From Flavobacterium beibuense (GTDB lineage: Bacteria; Bacteroidota; Bacteroidia; Flavobacteriales; Flavobacteriaceae), in the NCBI RefSeq assembly GCF_004151245.1, contig NZ_JUIW01000013.1, forward strand, positions 31,812 through 95,811: a stretch of 64,000 nt of DNA, written 5' to 3'. The translations under genes were made by a program, and so were the position numbers. A model generated the notes under the pieces. That model worked only from the letters and a program-made list of their open reading frames with translations, made no database searches and was not told where the DNA came from. Each line of letters opens with the position of its first letter. Position 1 is the stretch's first letter. Of the stretch, positions 24,020 through 34,138 are shown piece by piece.

Positions 24020-24919
24020 TTAAAGTTTGTTGGTAAAGTCGGATATAGAATTAAAGACTCTTATGTTGGGGTTTAATATTTCTGTGTCTAAATATTGAGC
24101 ATTCCTTCCAAAAAGGTAAAGCCTGGTCTCGTCGTCATTTATCACATGCTTTTTAAGTTCCTCTACATACTCGCTTATTTCGTTGTTGTTTGGCTCGACG
24201 GTTGTATAGGTTATAAACGTAATATTGCTGAAGTAGGTTTTAACATCCCTTAGGTTTTCAAGAGGTACACTTTCTCCTAAATATACGGTTTTATATCCAT
24301 TAAGACTGAGTTCGTAGTTAAGGAACATTAATCCTAATTCGTGTATTTCGTTTAATGGCAGATATAAAACAAATGTTCTGTCAGTTTTTGTAGGCGGTGT
24401 AGTTTGTATTTTTTCGGTGTTGGATGCTAACTTCTGTTTTATCAAAAAGCTTATAAAGTGCTCATGAGCAGGGGTTATGGTGTTGGTTTGCCATAAGTGG
24501 CCTATCTCATTAAGCAGCGGAAGGAAAAAATCGTAGAATATCTCTTTAAATGATTTATCCTGTAATAGTGAGTTGTAGGTGTTTAGAAATAGTGACTGGT
24601 CAAAATTCATCATGGCCAGTTTAAAATTGTTAAGCACATGATCTGCAAGACTGCTTTTGGAAAGTATTTCCTTAACTAGTACCGGAATCTTTTCGGGAGG
24701 CATTTTAGAAATGGCTGATATCTTATATCCAAAATTGTGAAGGGTGGTGATATTAAGCAGTTTCTGAAGGTTTTTTATGTCATAAACCCGTATGTTGGTA
24801 TCTGTACGCATGGGTTCCAGGATATTGTATCGTTTTTCCCAAATGCGTATAGTATGAGCCTTGATGCCGGATAGGTTTTCAAGATCTTTTATATTGAATA
24901 TGTTTTTTACACTGTTCAT
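24020..24919 (-). CDS. CarH-like MerR regulator with B12-binding photosensor domains
   Basis: 299 residues from the ATG at 24919. Domain order: MerR helix-turn-helix (about residues 8-70: IKDLENLSGIKAHTIRIWEKRYNIL), a four-helix cap domain (about 90-175) containing W143-x9-E153-H154, and a cobalamin-binding Rossmann domain with E191-I-H193-E-L-G196. The Wx9EH and ExHxxG motifs are diagnostic of CarH/CarA-type proteins, which bind adenosylcobalamin in the dark, tetramerise on DNA and fall apart in light. Gene order regulator-crtI-crtB-crtZ fits light-induced carotenoid synthesis. A TTG start at 24943 also exists but is less likely. Confidence 0.9.
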   Translation of the reverse strand: MNSVKNIFNIKDLENLSGIKAHTIRIWEKRYNILEPMRTDTNIRVYDIKNLQKLLNITTLHNFGYKISAISKMPPEKIPVLVKEILSKSSLADHVLNNFKLAMMNFDQSLFLNTYNSLLQDKSFKEIFYDFFLPLLNEIGHLWQTNTITPAHEHFISFLIKQKLASNTEKIQTTPPTKTDRTFVLYLPLNEIHELGLMFLNYELSLNGYKTVYLGESVPLENLRDVKTYFSNITFITYTTVEPNNNEISEYVEELKKHVINDDETRLYLFGRNAQYLDTEILNPNIRVFNSISDFTNKL

Positions 24920-24934
24920 TGTTTTTTTAAAAAC

Positions 24935-24965
24935 TTTAAACAAAGTTAATTAAAAAATGTTTAAA
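24935..24965 (-). promoter_or_regulatory. Inverted repeat upstream of the CarH-like gene
   Basis: TTTAAACA (24935-24942) and TGTTTAAA (24958-24965) are perfect 8-bp arms with a 15-base spacer, 15 bases upstream of the ATG. Half-sites match those in front of crtI, so autoregulation is plausible. Confidence 0.5.
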
Positions 24966-25033
24966 TAGGCTTTTCATGACTTTCTTTTTTTGCGTTACGT
25001 AATTTATTATAATAGATTTAGTGTTTTCCTGTA

Positions 25034-25064
25034 TTGTGTTTTAAATAATATTATATCACCTTTG
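25034..25064 (+). promoter_or_regulatory. Promoter of small RNA unit 1
   Basis: TTG at 25034-25036, 20-base spacer, CACCTTTG at 25057-25064 (close to TAnnTTTG). The region around TTG, AGTGTTTTCCTGTATTGT (25020-25037), recurs exactly in unit 2 at the same distance from its -7 element. Confidence 0.6.
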
Positions 25065-25070
25065 TATTGT

Positions 25071-25142
25071 AAAGCCGACTAGACGGTTATGCAATGTTTG
25101 TTCTATTATAAGCCTGCTTTGGGGACAAGGCGGGTTTTTTTG
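25071..25142 (+). ncRNA. Putative small RNA, unit 1 of a tandem pair
   Basis: About 72 nt from the predicted start to a T-run. It holds the decamer GCAATGTTTG (25091-25100), shared with unit 2, and a terminator hairpin (25111-25142, CCTGCTTTG...CAAGGCGGG then T8). No protein longer than five codons (ATG at 25094, stop at 25109-25111) fits. Not recognised as a known family; function unknown. Confidence 0.55.
25111..25142 (+). terminator. Terminator of small RNA unit 1
   Basis: GCCTGCTTTG and CAAGGCGGG form a G-T tolerant stem followed by eight T. Confidence 0.75.
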
Positions 25143-25198
25143 TGGCCTGTTGTAAAGGTTTACGTGTTTTTACATGATAAATTCAGTGTTTTCCTGTA

Positions 25199-25229
25199 TT
25201 GTAAAAACAGTGCTTTGGTTGCATCTTTG
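25199..25229 (+). promoter_or_regulatory. Promoter of small RNA unit 2
   Basis: TTG at 25199-25201, 20-base spacer, CATCTTTG at 25222-25229. The 18-base -33 region at 25185-25202 is identical to that of unit 1. Confidence 0.6.
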
Positions 25230-25235
25230 TATTCA

Positions 25236-25309
25236 ACAAATCAACCCATCAATCGTTAACGCAATGTTTGGTCAATAAAAAAGCTCCACTGTCTGCGGAG
25301 CTTTTTTTA
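25236..25309 (+). ncRNA. Putative small RNA, unit 2 of a tandem pair
   Basis: About 74 nt, with the shared decamer GCAATGTTTG at 25261-25270 and its own terminator AAAGCTCC...GGAGCTTT plus T-run (25279-25309). Flanking bases are also similar to unit 1 (CGTTAACGCAATG versus CGGTTATGCAATG). A four-codon frame (ATG at 25264) is the only reading frame. Not recognised as a known family. Confidence 0.55.
25279..25309 (+). terminator. Terminator of small RNA unit 2
   Basis: AAAAGCTCC and GGAGCTTTT arms around ACTGTCTGC, followed by a T-run. May also serve the convergent lipoprotein gene. Confidence 0.8.
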
Positions 25310-25327
25310 TAAAAAATATCTAAAACA

Positions 25328-26542
25328 TTAAATAGAGTTCTCCAGTATTTTAGGTAAATCGGTTTCCCAATTGGTTACTATAAACTTATCGAATATACGA
25401 TTGTCTTTCCCAATTACATAACATATATGAGAACAGTAAGTCTCTCTGTATTTTGTATATATGTCTTTATTGGCTTCAAGTTCAGTATCTATTTGTATTG
25501 TGCCGGTTTTTCTCTCTTTTATGGCAGAGTCCATTCTAATTACATGAACCTTACTGCCATATTTATTGCTTATATCAAAAAAAGCCTGTGTGGAAGCCAC
25601 ATCACCACCGCATCCGCAGGAGTTGACAATAATTATTATCTTATCGTGAAGGTCTGTACTGTTAATAATACTTCCTGTAGTAGTGGTAGCAGAAAAAGCA
25701 GGTGCAATCATGCCAACTTCAGTCCCTGTTTTTTCTGTAAAGCTGTTGTCTTTTATAAGTGTAATATATTCGCCGTTATTGGTAATATTTTCAAAACGGT
25801 AATGATTGTTGTTAAGTTTGATATATTGTCCCACTCCTATCTGGTCTCTTTCAAATATAGTGTCTTTTACTTTTTCATCATCTGATAATAAGGCTATTTT
25901 CGTTCCAAATACATCAGCGCTGTTATTGTAGTTAAAAACCATGTTTCGTAAATTACTGGCACCTATTTTATAGTTTTTATTATTAATGTTTATGTCGGCT
26001 GTTAAGTACTCGCTTTTACCCAGTCCCAAATCGTTATTCGAATTGCCTATCTTTATCCATGAGGAATCTTTTACAATTTGCTTTCCGTTAGAGATTTCAT
26101 ACCTGCATTGTACCAAATCTTTGTTTGAACCCCATTCAAAATCCCTGTAAAGACGAATAGAGTCATCAGTAAAGTCCCGATTGTTAATCTGATCAACAAT
26201 AAAAACCCTTTCTTTTCCGGCTGTACCTGTCATAAGGTTAATATAATGGGGTGTTTTTGAATGTAAATCTGTTGGGAGTAACCCCCGTTTTATATTCTGA
26301 ATTTGTTTAGGATAAACAACAGGGTAAGGAAATGTATCTATTGTATCTTTAAAATCCATTGAAGTAGCTCCTGCACCAAAAAATCGTCCTCCTTTGTTTT
26401 TTTTGGTTCTTATAACCAGTGTATCGTTTTCTGCAGTAAAGTGGTTAGGTTTGCTTTGTGAAAGTTGTTTGTGGTCGTCTTTACTTTTTTGACAGCCCTG
26501 AAGTATAAGTGCAATCAATAAAGCTTTAAAAAGTAGTTTCAT
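25328..26542 (-). CDS. Lipoprotein with C-terminal redoxin (AhpC/TSA-like) domain
   Basis: 404 residues with a lipoprotein signal (LLIALILQGC, Cys near 17). Residues about 30-255 are a beta-rich region of unknown fold (FFGAGATSMDFKDTIDTF..., RDFEWGSNKDLVQCRYEI). Residues about 268-404 read as a thioredoxin-fold redoxin: GTEVGMIAPAFSATTTTGS, DKIIIIVNSCGCGGDVAS, YVIGKDNRIFDKF. The active-site area is CGCGGD rather than CxxC, and a further Cys pair lies in ETYCSHICYV. Probably a membrane-anchored periplasmic thiol protein, but activity is uncertain. KatG is transcribed divergently. Confidence 0.7.
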   Translation of the reverse strand: MKLLFKALLIALILQGCQKSKDDHKQLSQSKPNHFTAENDTLVIRTKKNKGGRFFGAGATSMDFKDTIDTFPYPVVYPKQIQNIKRGLLPTDLHSKTPHYINLMTGTAGKERVFIVDQINNRDFTDDSIRLYRDFEWGSNKDLVQCRYEISNGKQIVKDSSWIKIGNSNNDLGLGKSEYLTADININNKNYKIGASNLRNMVFNYNNSADVFGTKIALLSDDEKVKDTIFERDQIGVGQYIKLNNNHYRFENITNNGEYITLIKDNSFTEKTGTEVGMIAPAFSATTTTGSIINSTDLHDKIIIIVNSCGCGGDVASTQAFFDISNKYGSKVHVIRMDSAIKERKTGTIQIDTELEANKDIYTKYRETYCSHICYVIGKDNRIFDKFIVTNWETDLPKILENSI

Positions 26543-29040
<2,498 letters not shown>

Positions 29041-29062
29041 TCCTTAAAATTTATATATTGAA

Positions 29063-29094
29063 AGAATCCCGGTAATTACCGGGATTTCTTTTTT
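29063..29094 (+). terminator. katG terminator
   Basis: AATCCCGGTAA and TTACCGGGATT are perfectly complementary with a T-run after them, overlapping the end of the convergent regulator gene. Confidence 0.88.
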
Positions 29095-30088
29095 AATATT
29101 CGCTTATTGCTTCCTTATTGTACTTTCTTTTATATTCTAAAGGAGACATACCTGTTATTTTTTTAAATATCTCCCTAAAAGCTTTTTCATCTGCATAGCC
29201 TACTTCAAACATTACTTCGTTAATGTTTTTACGGGTAGTTTCAAAGGCCTTTTTAGCAGATTCAATTTTTACTCTTTGCAGGTATTCTACAGGTGTGTTT
29301 CCTGTGGCTTTTATAAAACGCCTGTCAAAATTCCTTCTTCCTACGGCAAGCTTTTGCGAAAGCTCTTCCATAGATATTTTTTCCTGAAAGTTTTCTTCAA
29401 TGTAAATCTGTGCTTTTTCAATTATATCATCACCATGAGATTTTTGCCCTTTAAATATGGTAAATTCCGACTGCCTTTGCCTGTCTATTTCAATCTGGTA
29501 GATTTTAGAACAGTAAATGGCGGTCTCCCTGTCATAATACTTTTCTATAAGATAAAGGATAAGATTTAAAAAGGAATACCCTCCGCCATTGGTATAAATA
29601 CCGTGTTCGTCGGTTATTAACCTGTCGGTTTTTACCATCACCTTGGGGAACAATTGTTTTAGCCTGTCGGCTGTATTCCAGTGTATGGAGCAGCTCCTGC
29701 CGTCCAGTAGTCCCGTAGAGGCTAAAATAAGCGCACCGCTGCACATACTGGCTACTTCGGCACCATTTTTATATTGCTTTTCAATCCAGTCTATTAACAG
29801 TATGTTTCCTTTTTCAGGCTGGCTAAAGTCGTGGCTTATCGCGGGTATGATTATAAGGTCAGTCTGTTTTATAGAGGAAACATTTGTTTCCGGCTTTAGG
29901 GTTAACAGGCCATTATTTATTTCTGCCTTGTCGGATACTCCTGCAAGCTGTATTTTAAACAGTTGCTCTTTGCCGTTTTCTTTCCAAAACTCATTGGCAC
30001 GCCTAAAGATATCATAGGCTCCTATAATGCAGGTAAAGGTATTGAAAGAAACCTGTGCATCCGGAACTAATATGGTGAGATGTTTCAT
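29093..30088 (-). CDS. GlxA-type AraC regulator with DJ-1/PfpI domain
   Basis: 331 residues from the ATG at 30088 (MKHLTILVPDAQVSF); an upstream start at 30163 adds an unlikely leader. N-terminal DJ-1/PfpI-like domain (about 1-190) with the nucleophile-elbow-like motif ASMCSGALILASTGLLDG. A C-terminal AraC-type HTH follows (about 225-325): QKLAVGRRNFDRRFIKATGNTPVEYLQRVKI, FEVGYADEKAFREIFKKITGMSPLEYKRKY. Transcriptional activator of the GlxA family, ligand unknown. It is divergent from the SRPBCC gene, a candidate target. Confidence 0.92.
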   Translation of the reverse strand: MKHLTILVPDAQVSFNTFTCIIGAYDIFRRANEFWKENGKEQLFKIQLAGVSDKAEINNGLLTLKPETNVSSIKQTDLIIIPAISHDFSQPEKGNILLIDWIEKQYKNGAEVASMCSGALILASTGLLDGRSCSIHWNTADRLKQLFPKVMVKTDRLITDEHGIYTNGGGYSFLNLILYLIEKYYDRETAIYCSKIYQIEIDRQRQSEFTIFKGQKSHGDDIIEKAQIYIEENFQEKISMEELSQKLAVGRRNFDRRFIKATGNTPVEYLQRVKIESAKKAFETTRKNINEVMFEVGYADEKAFREIFKKITGMSPLEYKRKYNKEAISEY

Positions 30089-30272
30089 TGCTCGCTTTTT
30101 AATGTGTTGATATACTGAGTAGTGCGATATAACAAAGGTATACAATTGAATTGTCCAAATCAACCCGAAACAATGTCTAATTCACACCTTTTTATGTAGG
30201 GTATCTGTCAGTAATTTTGACATGAAGCTTCTAAATAGAAAAACAGAATTAAACTTTTAAAAATTTTAAATT

Positions 30273-31190
30273 ATGAATAATCAGGATTTTACAACAACTA
30301 TAATTACCGATGCATCTCCGTCACAAGCCTACAAGGCTATTAATAATGTGCGTGGCTGGTGGTCAGAAAACATAAACGGTGATACAGATAAACTAAATAG
30401 TGAATTTTTATATCATTATGTAGATGTTCATCGTGCAAGAATGAAGATTATAGAGATGATGCCCGATAAAAAAGTGGTTTGGCATGTGCTGGACAACTAC
30501 TTTAAATTTACTGAGGATGAAACCGAATGGACAGATACTAAAATCATTTTTGAGATAACTGAAAAGGATGGAAAGACCCAAGTGAAATTTACTCATCAGG
30601 GACTGGTTCCTGATTATGAATGTTACCAGATTTGCAATGATGCATGGACACATTACATACAGGGAAGCCTTAAGGATTTGATAGAAAAAGGAAAGGGTAG
30701 CCCAACACCTATGGATACTGCTACGGGAGAAGAAAAGTATCCGGTTTCGGAAACAGGTTCAAAAACCATCTATCACAGGCTGCTTATAGAAACCCCTGTA
30801 GAAACGGTTTACGCTAACCTTACCAAACAGGAAGGTCTTGCCGGATGGTGGACACCCGATACCATTGCAAAACCTGTAACAGGAACCGTATCCAGGTTTG
30901 CCTTTGGGCCCGATTATTTTAAAGAAATGAAAGTGGAAGAACTTAAGGCCTACAGCAAAGTAAAATGGCTTTGCCTTAAAGCACAGGAAGAATGGATAGG
31001 TACAACCATTACTTTTGATCTTGAGCCGCATAAAAAAGGAGCAATACTTGTTTTCCATCATGATAACTGGAAAAACTATACGCAGGAATTTGCTGCCTGC
31101 AGTTATGCCTGGGCACTTTTCCTAAGGAGCCTTAAAATGCTGTGTGAAACAGGTAAAGGGTTGCCTTTTCCTGATTTTGATAAATATTAG
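30273..31190 (+). CDS. Tandem SRPBCC (AHSA1-like) domain protein
   Basis: 305 residues with two START/Bet v1-like domains. The first (about 1-140) begins DFTTTIITDASPSQAYKAINNVRGWWSENI, the second (about 160-300) begins IYHRLLIETPVETVYANLTKQEGLAGWWTPDT; both carry the WW dyad and the internal pattern VKFTHQGLVPDYE or ILVFHHDNW. Fusion of two copies is less common than single AHSA1 proteins. Cytosolic hydrophobic-ligand binding is likely; ligand unknown. It is divergent from the GlxA-type regulator. Confidence 0.88.
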   Translation: MNNQDFTTTIITDASPSQAYKAINNVRGWWSENINGDTDKLNSEFLYHYVDVHRARMKIIEMMPDKKVVWHVLDNYFKFTEDETEWTDTKIIFEITEKDGKTQVKFTHQGLVPDYECYQICNDAWTHYIQGSLKDLIEKGKGSPTPMDTATGEEKYPVSETGSKTIYHRLLIETPVETVYANLTKQEGLAGWWTPDTIAKPVTGTVSRFAFGPDYFKEMKVEELKAYSKVKWLCLKAQEEWIGTTITFDLEPHKKGAILVFHHDNWKNYTQEFAACSYAWALFLRSLKMLCETGKGLPFPDFDKY

Positions 31191-31194
31191 TCAT

Positions 31195-31225
31195 AAAAAA
31201 AGCAGCCGGATAGGCTGCTTTTTTT
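31195..31225. terminator. Bidirectional terminator
   Basis: GCAGCC and GGCTGC arms around GGATA, with A- and T-tracts on each side, between the SRPBCC gene and the convergent FAD monooxygenase. Confidence 0.88.
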
Positions 31226-32387
31226 ATTCAAAAGAGCTAAACATATTTAGCATATCGGTCAGTGCGTTTTCAGAATGCATGCGTTCGCCATTTTCCAGCG
31301 ATTCCTGTGCAATAACAGAAGCTCTTTTGCGCATGTTGGTTTCATACTGTGTTATGGCTTCCTGCAGGGTACTGTATTTATCTGAAGTAAGGCACTCGCT
31401 AAGCTCTAAAGCATCGAGCATTGCCATATTAACACCTTCGCCTGCAAACGGAGGCATTACATGGGCAGCATCACCAAGCATGGTAAGGTTAGGCAGGCTT
31501 TCCCAGTTTTGGTCTAAAGGCATACAGTAAATAGGGCGGGGAATAAATGGTGTGGCTATATTTTCAAAAAGCTCATACCAACTGTTATCCCATTCAGGAT
31601 ATGTTTTTTTAAACCATTCCAATAACTGTACTTTATCATTACAATCTATATTATTTGTTTGAGCCCAGTTCTCGTCTGTCTTAAGACTAAGGTAAAATCC
31701 AAGGTCTCCGTTACCTTTTAATCCTGTAAGCACACACTTACCATTGCCGAAAGCCATTATTTTACCACCGTTGGTTATTTTATAAATATTTGGAGATCCT
31801 TTTGCAGCATTGGGTACACTTACCTCTATCATAGTAATGCCTGAATAGAAAGCCTTAACATCGGTAATATAAGGGCGTATTTTAGAGTTCGCACCATCGG
31901 CAGCGATAACAATATCTGCATAATCAGATAAACCATTTTTAAAATGCAGCAGCCATCCCTTATTTTGCTTTTCCATCGAAATGAAATGACTATCCCACAC
32001 AACAGTTTCAGGTTGTAAGGAATCCAGTAATAACATTCGTAGTGGGCCACGGTCTATTTCGGGGCGAAAGTATTCGCTCTCAAAATCATCTTTTATCTCT
32101 GTTTCATGATCGCTGAATAATACTTCACCATCATGGTTGGCTATGGTTAGTTTATCAGCTCCGGGGCGGTAAGCCTTTTTAAACTCTTCTAACAGGTTTG
32201 CTGCACGAAGTGCCGCTAACCCAGAATCTTTGTGTAAATCGAGCGGAGAACCCTGCACACGGGCATGTTTGTCAAAATCCCTTTCGTATACTTTTACATG
32301 GGCTCCTTTAAGTTGTAAAAGTCTTGCCAGAGTAAGGCCGCCGGGACCGCCGCCTATAATTGTTATTTTTTTACTGTTTAATTTCAT
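31224..32387 (-). CDS. FAD-dependent monooxygenase, Tet(X)-like
   Basis: 387 residues. Rossmann GxGxxG-type ITIIGGGPGGLTLARLLQLKG at the start, then YERDFDKHARVQGSPLDLHKDSG, the DG-like VIAADGANSKIRP, and the FAD motif LTMLGDAAHVMPPFAGEGVNMAMLDALEL near residue 300. The LDLHK and GDAAHxMPPFAGxGVN segments are strikingly close to Tet(X) tetracycline monooxygenases, whose relatives are frequent in Flavobacteriaceae. It could inactivate tetracyclines or act on another aromatic compound; substrate cannot be read. An AraC-type regulator gene lies 29 bases upstream. Confidence 0.85.
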   Translation of the reverse strand: MKLNSKKITIIGGGPGGLTLARLLQLKGAHVKVYERDFDKHARVQGSPLDLHKDSGLAALRAANLLEEFKKAYRPGADKLTIANHDGEVLFSDHETEIKDDFESEYFRPEIDRGPLRMLLLDSLQPETVVWDSHFISMEKQNKGWLLHFKNGLSDYADIVIAADGANSKIRPYITDVKAFYSGITMIEVSVPNAAKGSPNIYKITNGGKIMAFGNGKCVLTGLKGNGDLGFYLSLKTDENWAQTNNIDCNDKVQLLEWFKKTYPEWDNSWYELFENIATPFIPRPIYCMPLDQNWESLPNLTMLGDAAHVMPPFAGEGVNMAMLDALELSECLTSDKYSTLQEAITQYETNMRKRASVIAQESLENGERMHSENALTDMLNMFSSFE

Positions 32388-32416
32388 ACCATTAATTTTT
32401 AATTAACGGTACAAAG

Positions 32417-33172
32417 TTATTTTCGCTTCAGGAGGGATAATAGTACAAATCGGTCGTCTTTGTTTTTGGATAATTCTTTTGGTACCACGCCCGAGAATTT
32501 CTTTATTTCCTTGATGAAGTGGTTCTGATCGGTAAAGTTAAGTTCTGGGAACAGTTTTCCTTTGGCAACATGTTCCAGCGATTTCCTGAAACGTAAAATA
32601 CTGCAATAAGATTTTAGGGAAAGGCCAAAGTATTGTGTAAAGTAACGGTTAATTTGCCTGCTGCTCCAGGATACGTTTTCCGATAGTTCTTTTACGGTCA
32701 TCTCTCCCTTAGAGGCATAAATAAGGTTAAACAGTTTACGTTTCCTTTCGTCAACTTCTTTAGGCACAAGGCTTTTTACCTTATCGGAAATCTTTTTATA
32801 AAAAGTATCAAAGTCGTTGAGGTCGTTATCGTTAAAACCCCAAAAGTCGTTAGGATAGTCTTTTGCACCGTTTAGAAAATCGGCAATGAAAGTCTGCAAA
32901 ATATATTCAACTGCCAGCGGCTTAAAGCTAATGGCAAAGTTGAGGGTTTGTGGTGGTACGCTTCGTTGTTCCGGTTCGGTTTCCAGTCCCATCAACGTTA
33001 CATGAAAAGGCTCGGTAGCCGATCGGGAAAAGAACAGGTCTATACGCCCGTCTGGCAATACAACAACTTCTCTTGGTTCATTTGCCGGATTATGAAACAC
33101 GCCTATACTTTCTACAAAGTCGGCCAACGATTCTTCAGGTTCAATAAATTTACAATAGAAGGTGTCGTTCAT
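32417..33172 (-). CDS. AraC-type regulator with DUF6597-like N-terminus
   Basis: 251 residues. The N-terminal domain (MNDTFYCKFIEPEESLADFVESIGVF, VVLPDGRIDLFFSRS, FAISFKPLAVEYILQ) fits the DUF6597 sensor found in many AraC proteins. The C-terminal HTH is at about 155-245 (MTVKELSENVSWSSRQINRYFTQYFGLSLKSYCSILRF). The gene lies between the Tet(X)-like gene and another AraC regulator and probably controls the former. Confidence 0.85.
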   Translation of the reverse strand: MNDTFYCKFIEPEESLADFVESIGVFHNPANEPREVVVLPDGRIDLFFSRSATEPFHVTLMGLETEPEQRSVPPQTLNFAISFKPLAVEYILQTFIADFLNGAKDYPNDFWGFNDNDLNDFDTFYKKISDKVKSLVPKEVDERKRKLFNLIYASKGEMTVKELSENVSWSSRQINRYFTQYFGLSLKSYCSILRFRKSLEHVAKGKLFPELNFTDQNHFIKEIKKFSGVVPKELSKNKDDRFVLLSLLKRK

Positions 33173-33188
33173 TTAGGGTGTTTGATTA

Positions 33189-34106
33189 TCAATTAAAAGT
33201 TCTTCTAAACGCTATTGGTGATAGATTGGTCTTTATTTTAAAAAGCCTGCTGAAAGACTGAGAATGCTCAAAACCTAATTCATAAGCTATTTCGGACACA
33301 GATAAGGCTGTAGTGGATAATTTTTCCTTAGCTGTTTCTATAAGTCTGTTGTGTATATATTGTTGTGTGCTTTGTCCGGTTAAAGAGCGTAACATATCGC
33401 TTAGATAGCTAGGGGACAGGTTGAGTTGTTGGGAAAGGTACTGTACAGTTGGCAATCCCTGAGCAGATAAGTTTTTATCCTGAAAATGGGTGTCCAATAG
33501 CTCTTCAAGCTTTTGAAGTACATTATTGTTTATCGCTTTTCGGGTAATAAACTGTCGTTTGTAAAAACGGTTGCTGTAGCTTAACAATAGCTCGATAAGT
33601 GAAATAACTATATCCTGACTAAAATTATCTATTCTCTCTTGTAATTCGTCATCGATGTTTTTGAAAATAGAAATAATAACTTTCTTTTCTTTGGAAGAAA
33701 GGTGCAACGCTTCGTTAGCCGAGTAAGAAAAGAATCCATATTGTTTTATGCTCTTTGCTATGGGATATGACAGCAAAAAATCAGGATGGACTATTAAAGT
33801 GTATCCCGTATGGTCGCCATTATTTTCACCATTTGCCGTTACCTGATTAGGAGAAACAAATAATAATCCGCCTTCGTCAAAGTCATAATAACTCTGGCCG
33901 TATTTTAATTTCCCGCTAAGATTCTCTTTGTATGATATTTTATAGAAAACAGAAGTATGAGAATTAGGGAGACTAGCATTGTCTAATATATTATTACTAA
34001 TGTTTATTAAACTTATAAGAGGATGCAAGGGTTTAGGCAGCCCAAGCATCCTGTGTAAGTCGAATAGTGAATTATAGCAGTAAGGAGTGTTCTTATCCTG
34101 TTCCAT
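33189..34106 (-). CDS. AraC family transcriptional regulator
   Basis: 305 residues. N-terminal cupin-like sensor region with SLFDLHRMLGLPKPLHPLISLINI and FYKISYKENLSGKLKYGQSYYDFDEGGLLFVSPNQV. The C-terminal AraC domain (about 205-300) carries VQYLSQQLNLSPSYLSDMLRSLTGQSTQQYIHNRLIETAKEKL and IAYELGFEHSQSFSRLFKIKTNLSPIAFR. It follows the SDR gene by 32 bases and is closely similar to the regulator at 38027-38923, which follows an aldo/keto reductase. It probably regulates the SDR. Confidence 0.92.
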   Translation of the reverse strand: MEQDKNTPYCYNSLFDLHRMLGLPKPLHPLISLINISNNILDNASLPNSHTSVFYKISYKENLSGKLKYGQSYYDFDEGGLLFVSPNQVTANGENNGDHTGYTLIVHPDFLLSYPIAKSIKQYGFFSYSANEALHLSSKEKKVIISIFKNIDDELQERIDNFSQDIVISLIELLLSYSNRFYKRQFITRKAINNNVLQKLEELLDTHFQDKNLSAQGLPTVQYLSQQLNLSPSYLSDMLRSLTGQSTQQYIHNRLIETAKEKLSTTALSVSEIAYELGFEHSQSFSRLFKIKTNLSPIAFRRTFN

Positions 34107-34138
34107 GTAGTAAATTTACTAAAATATTCTGTTGATTA

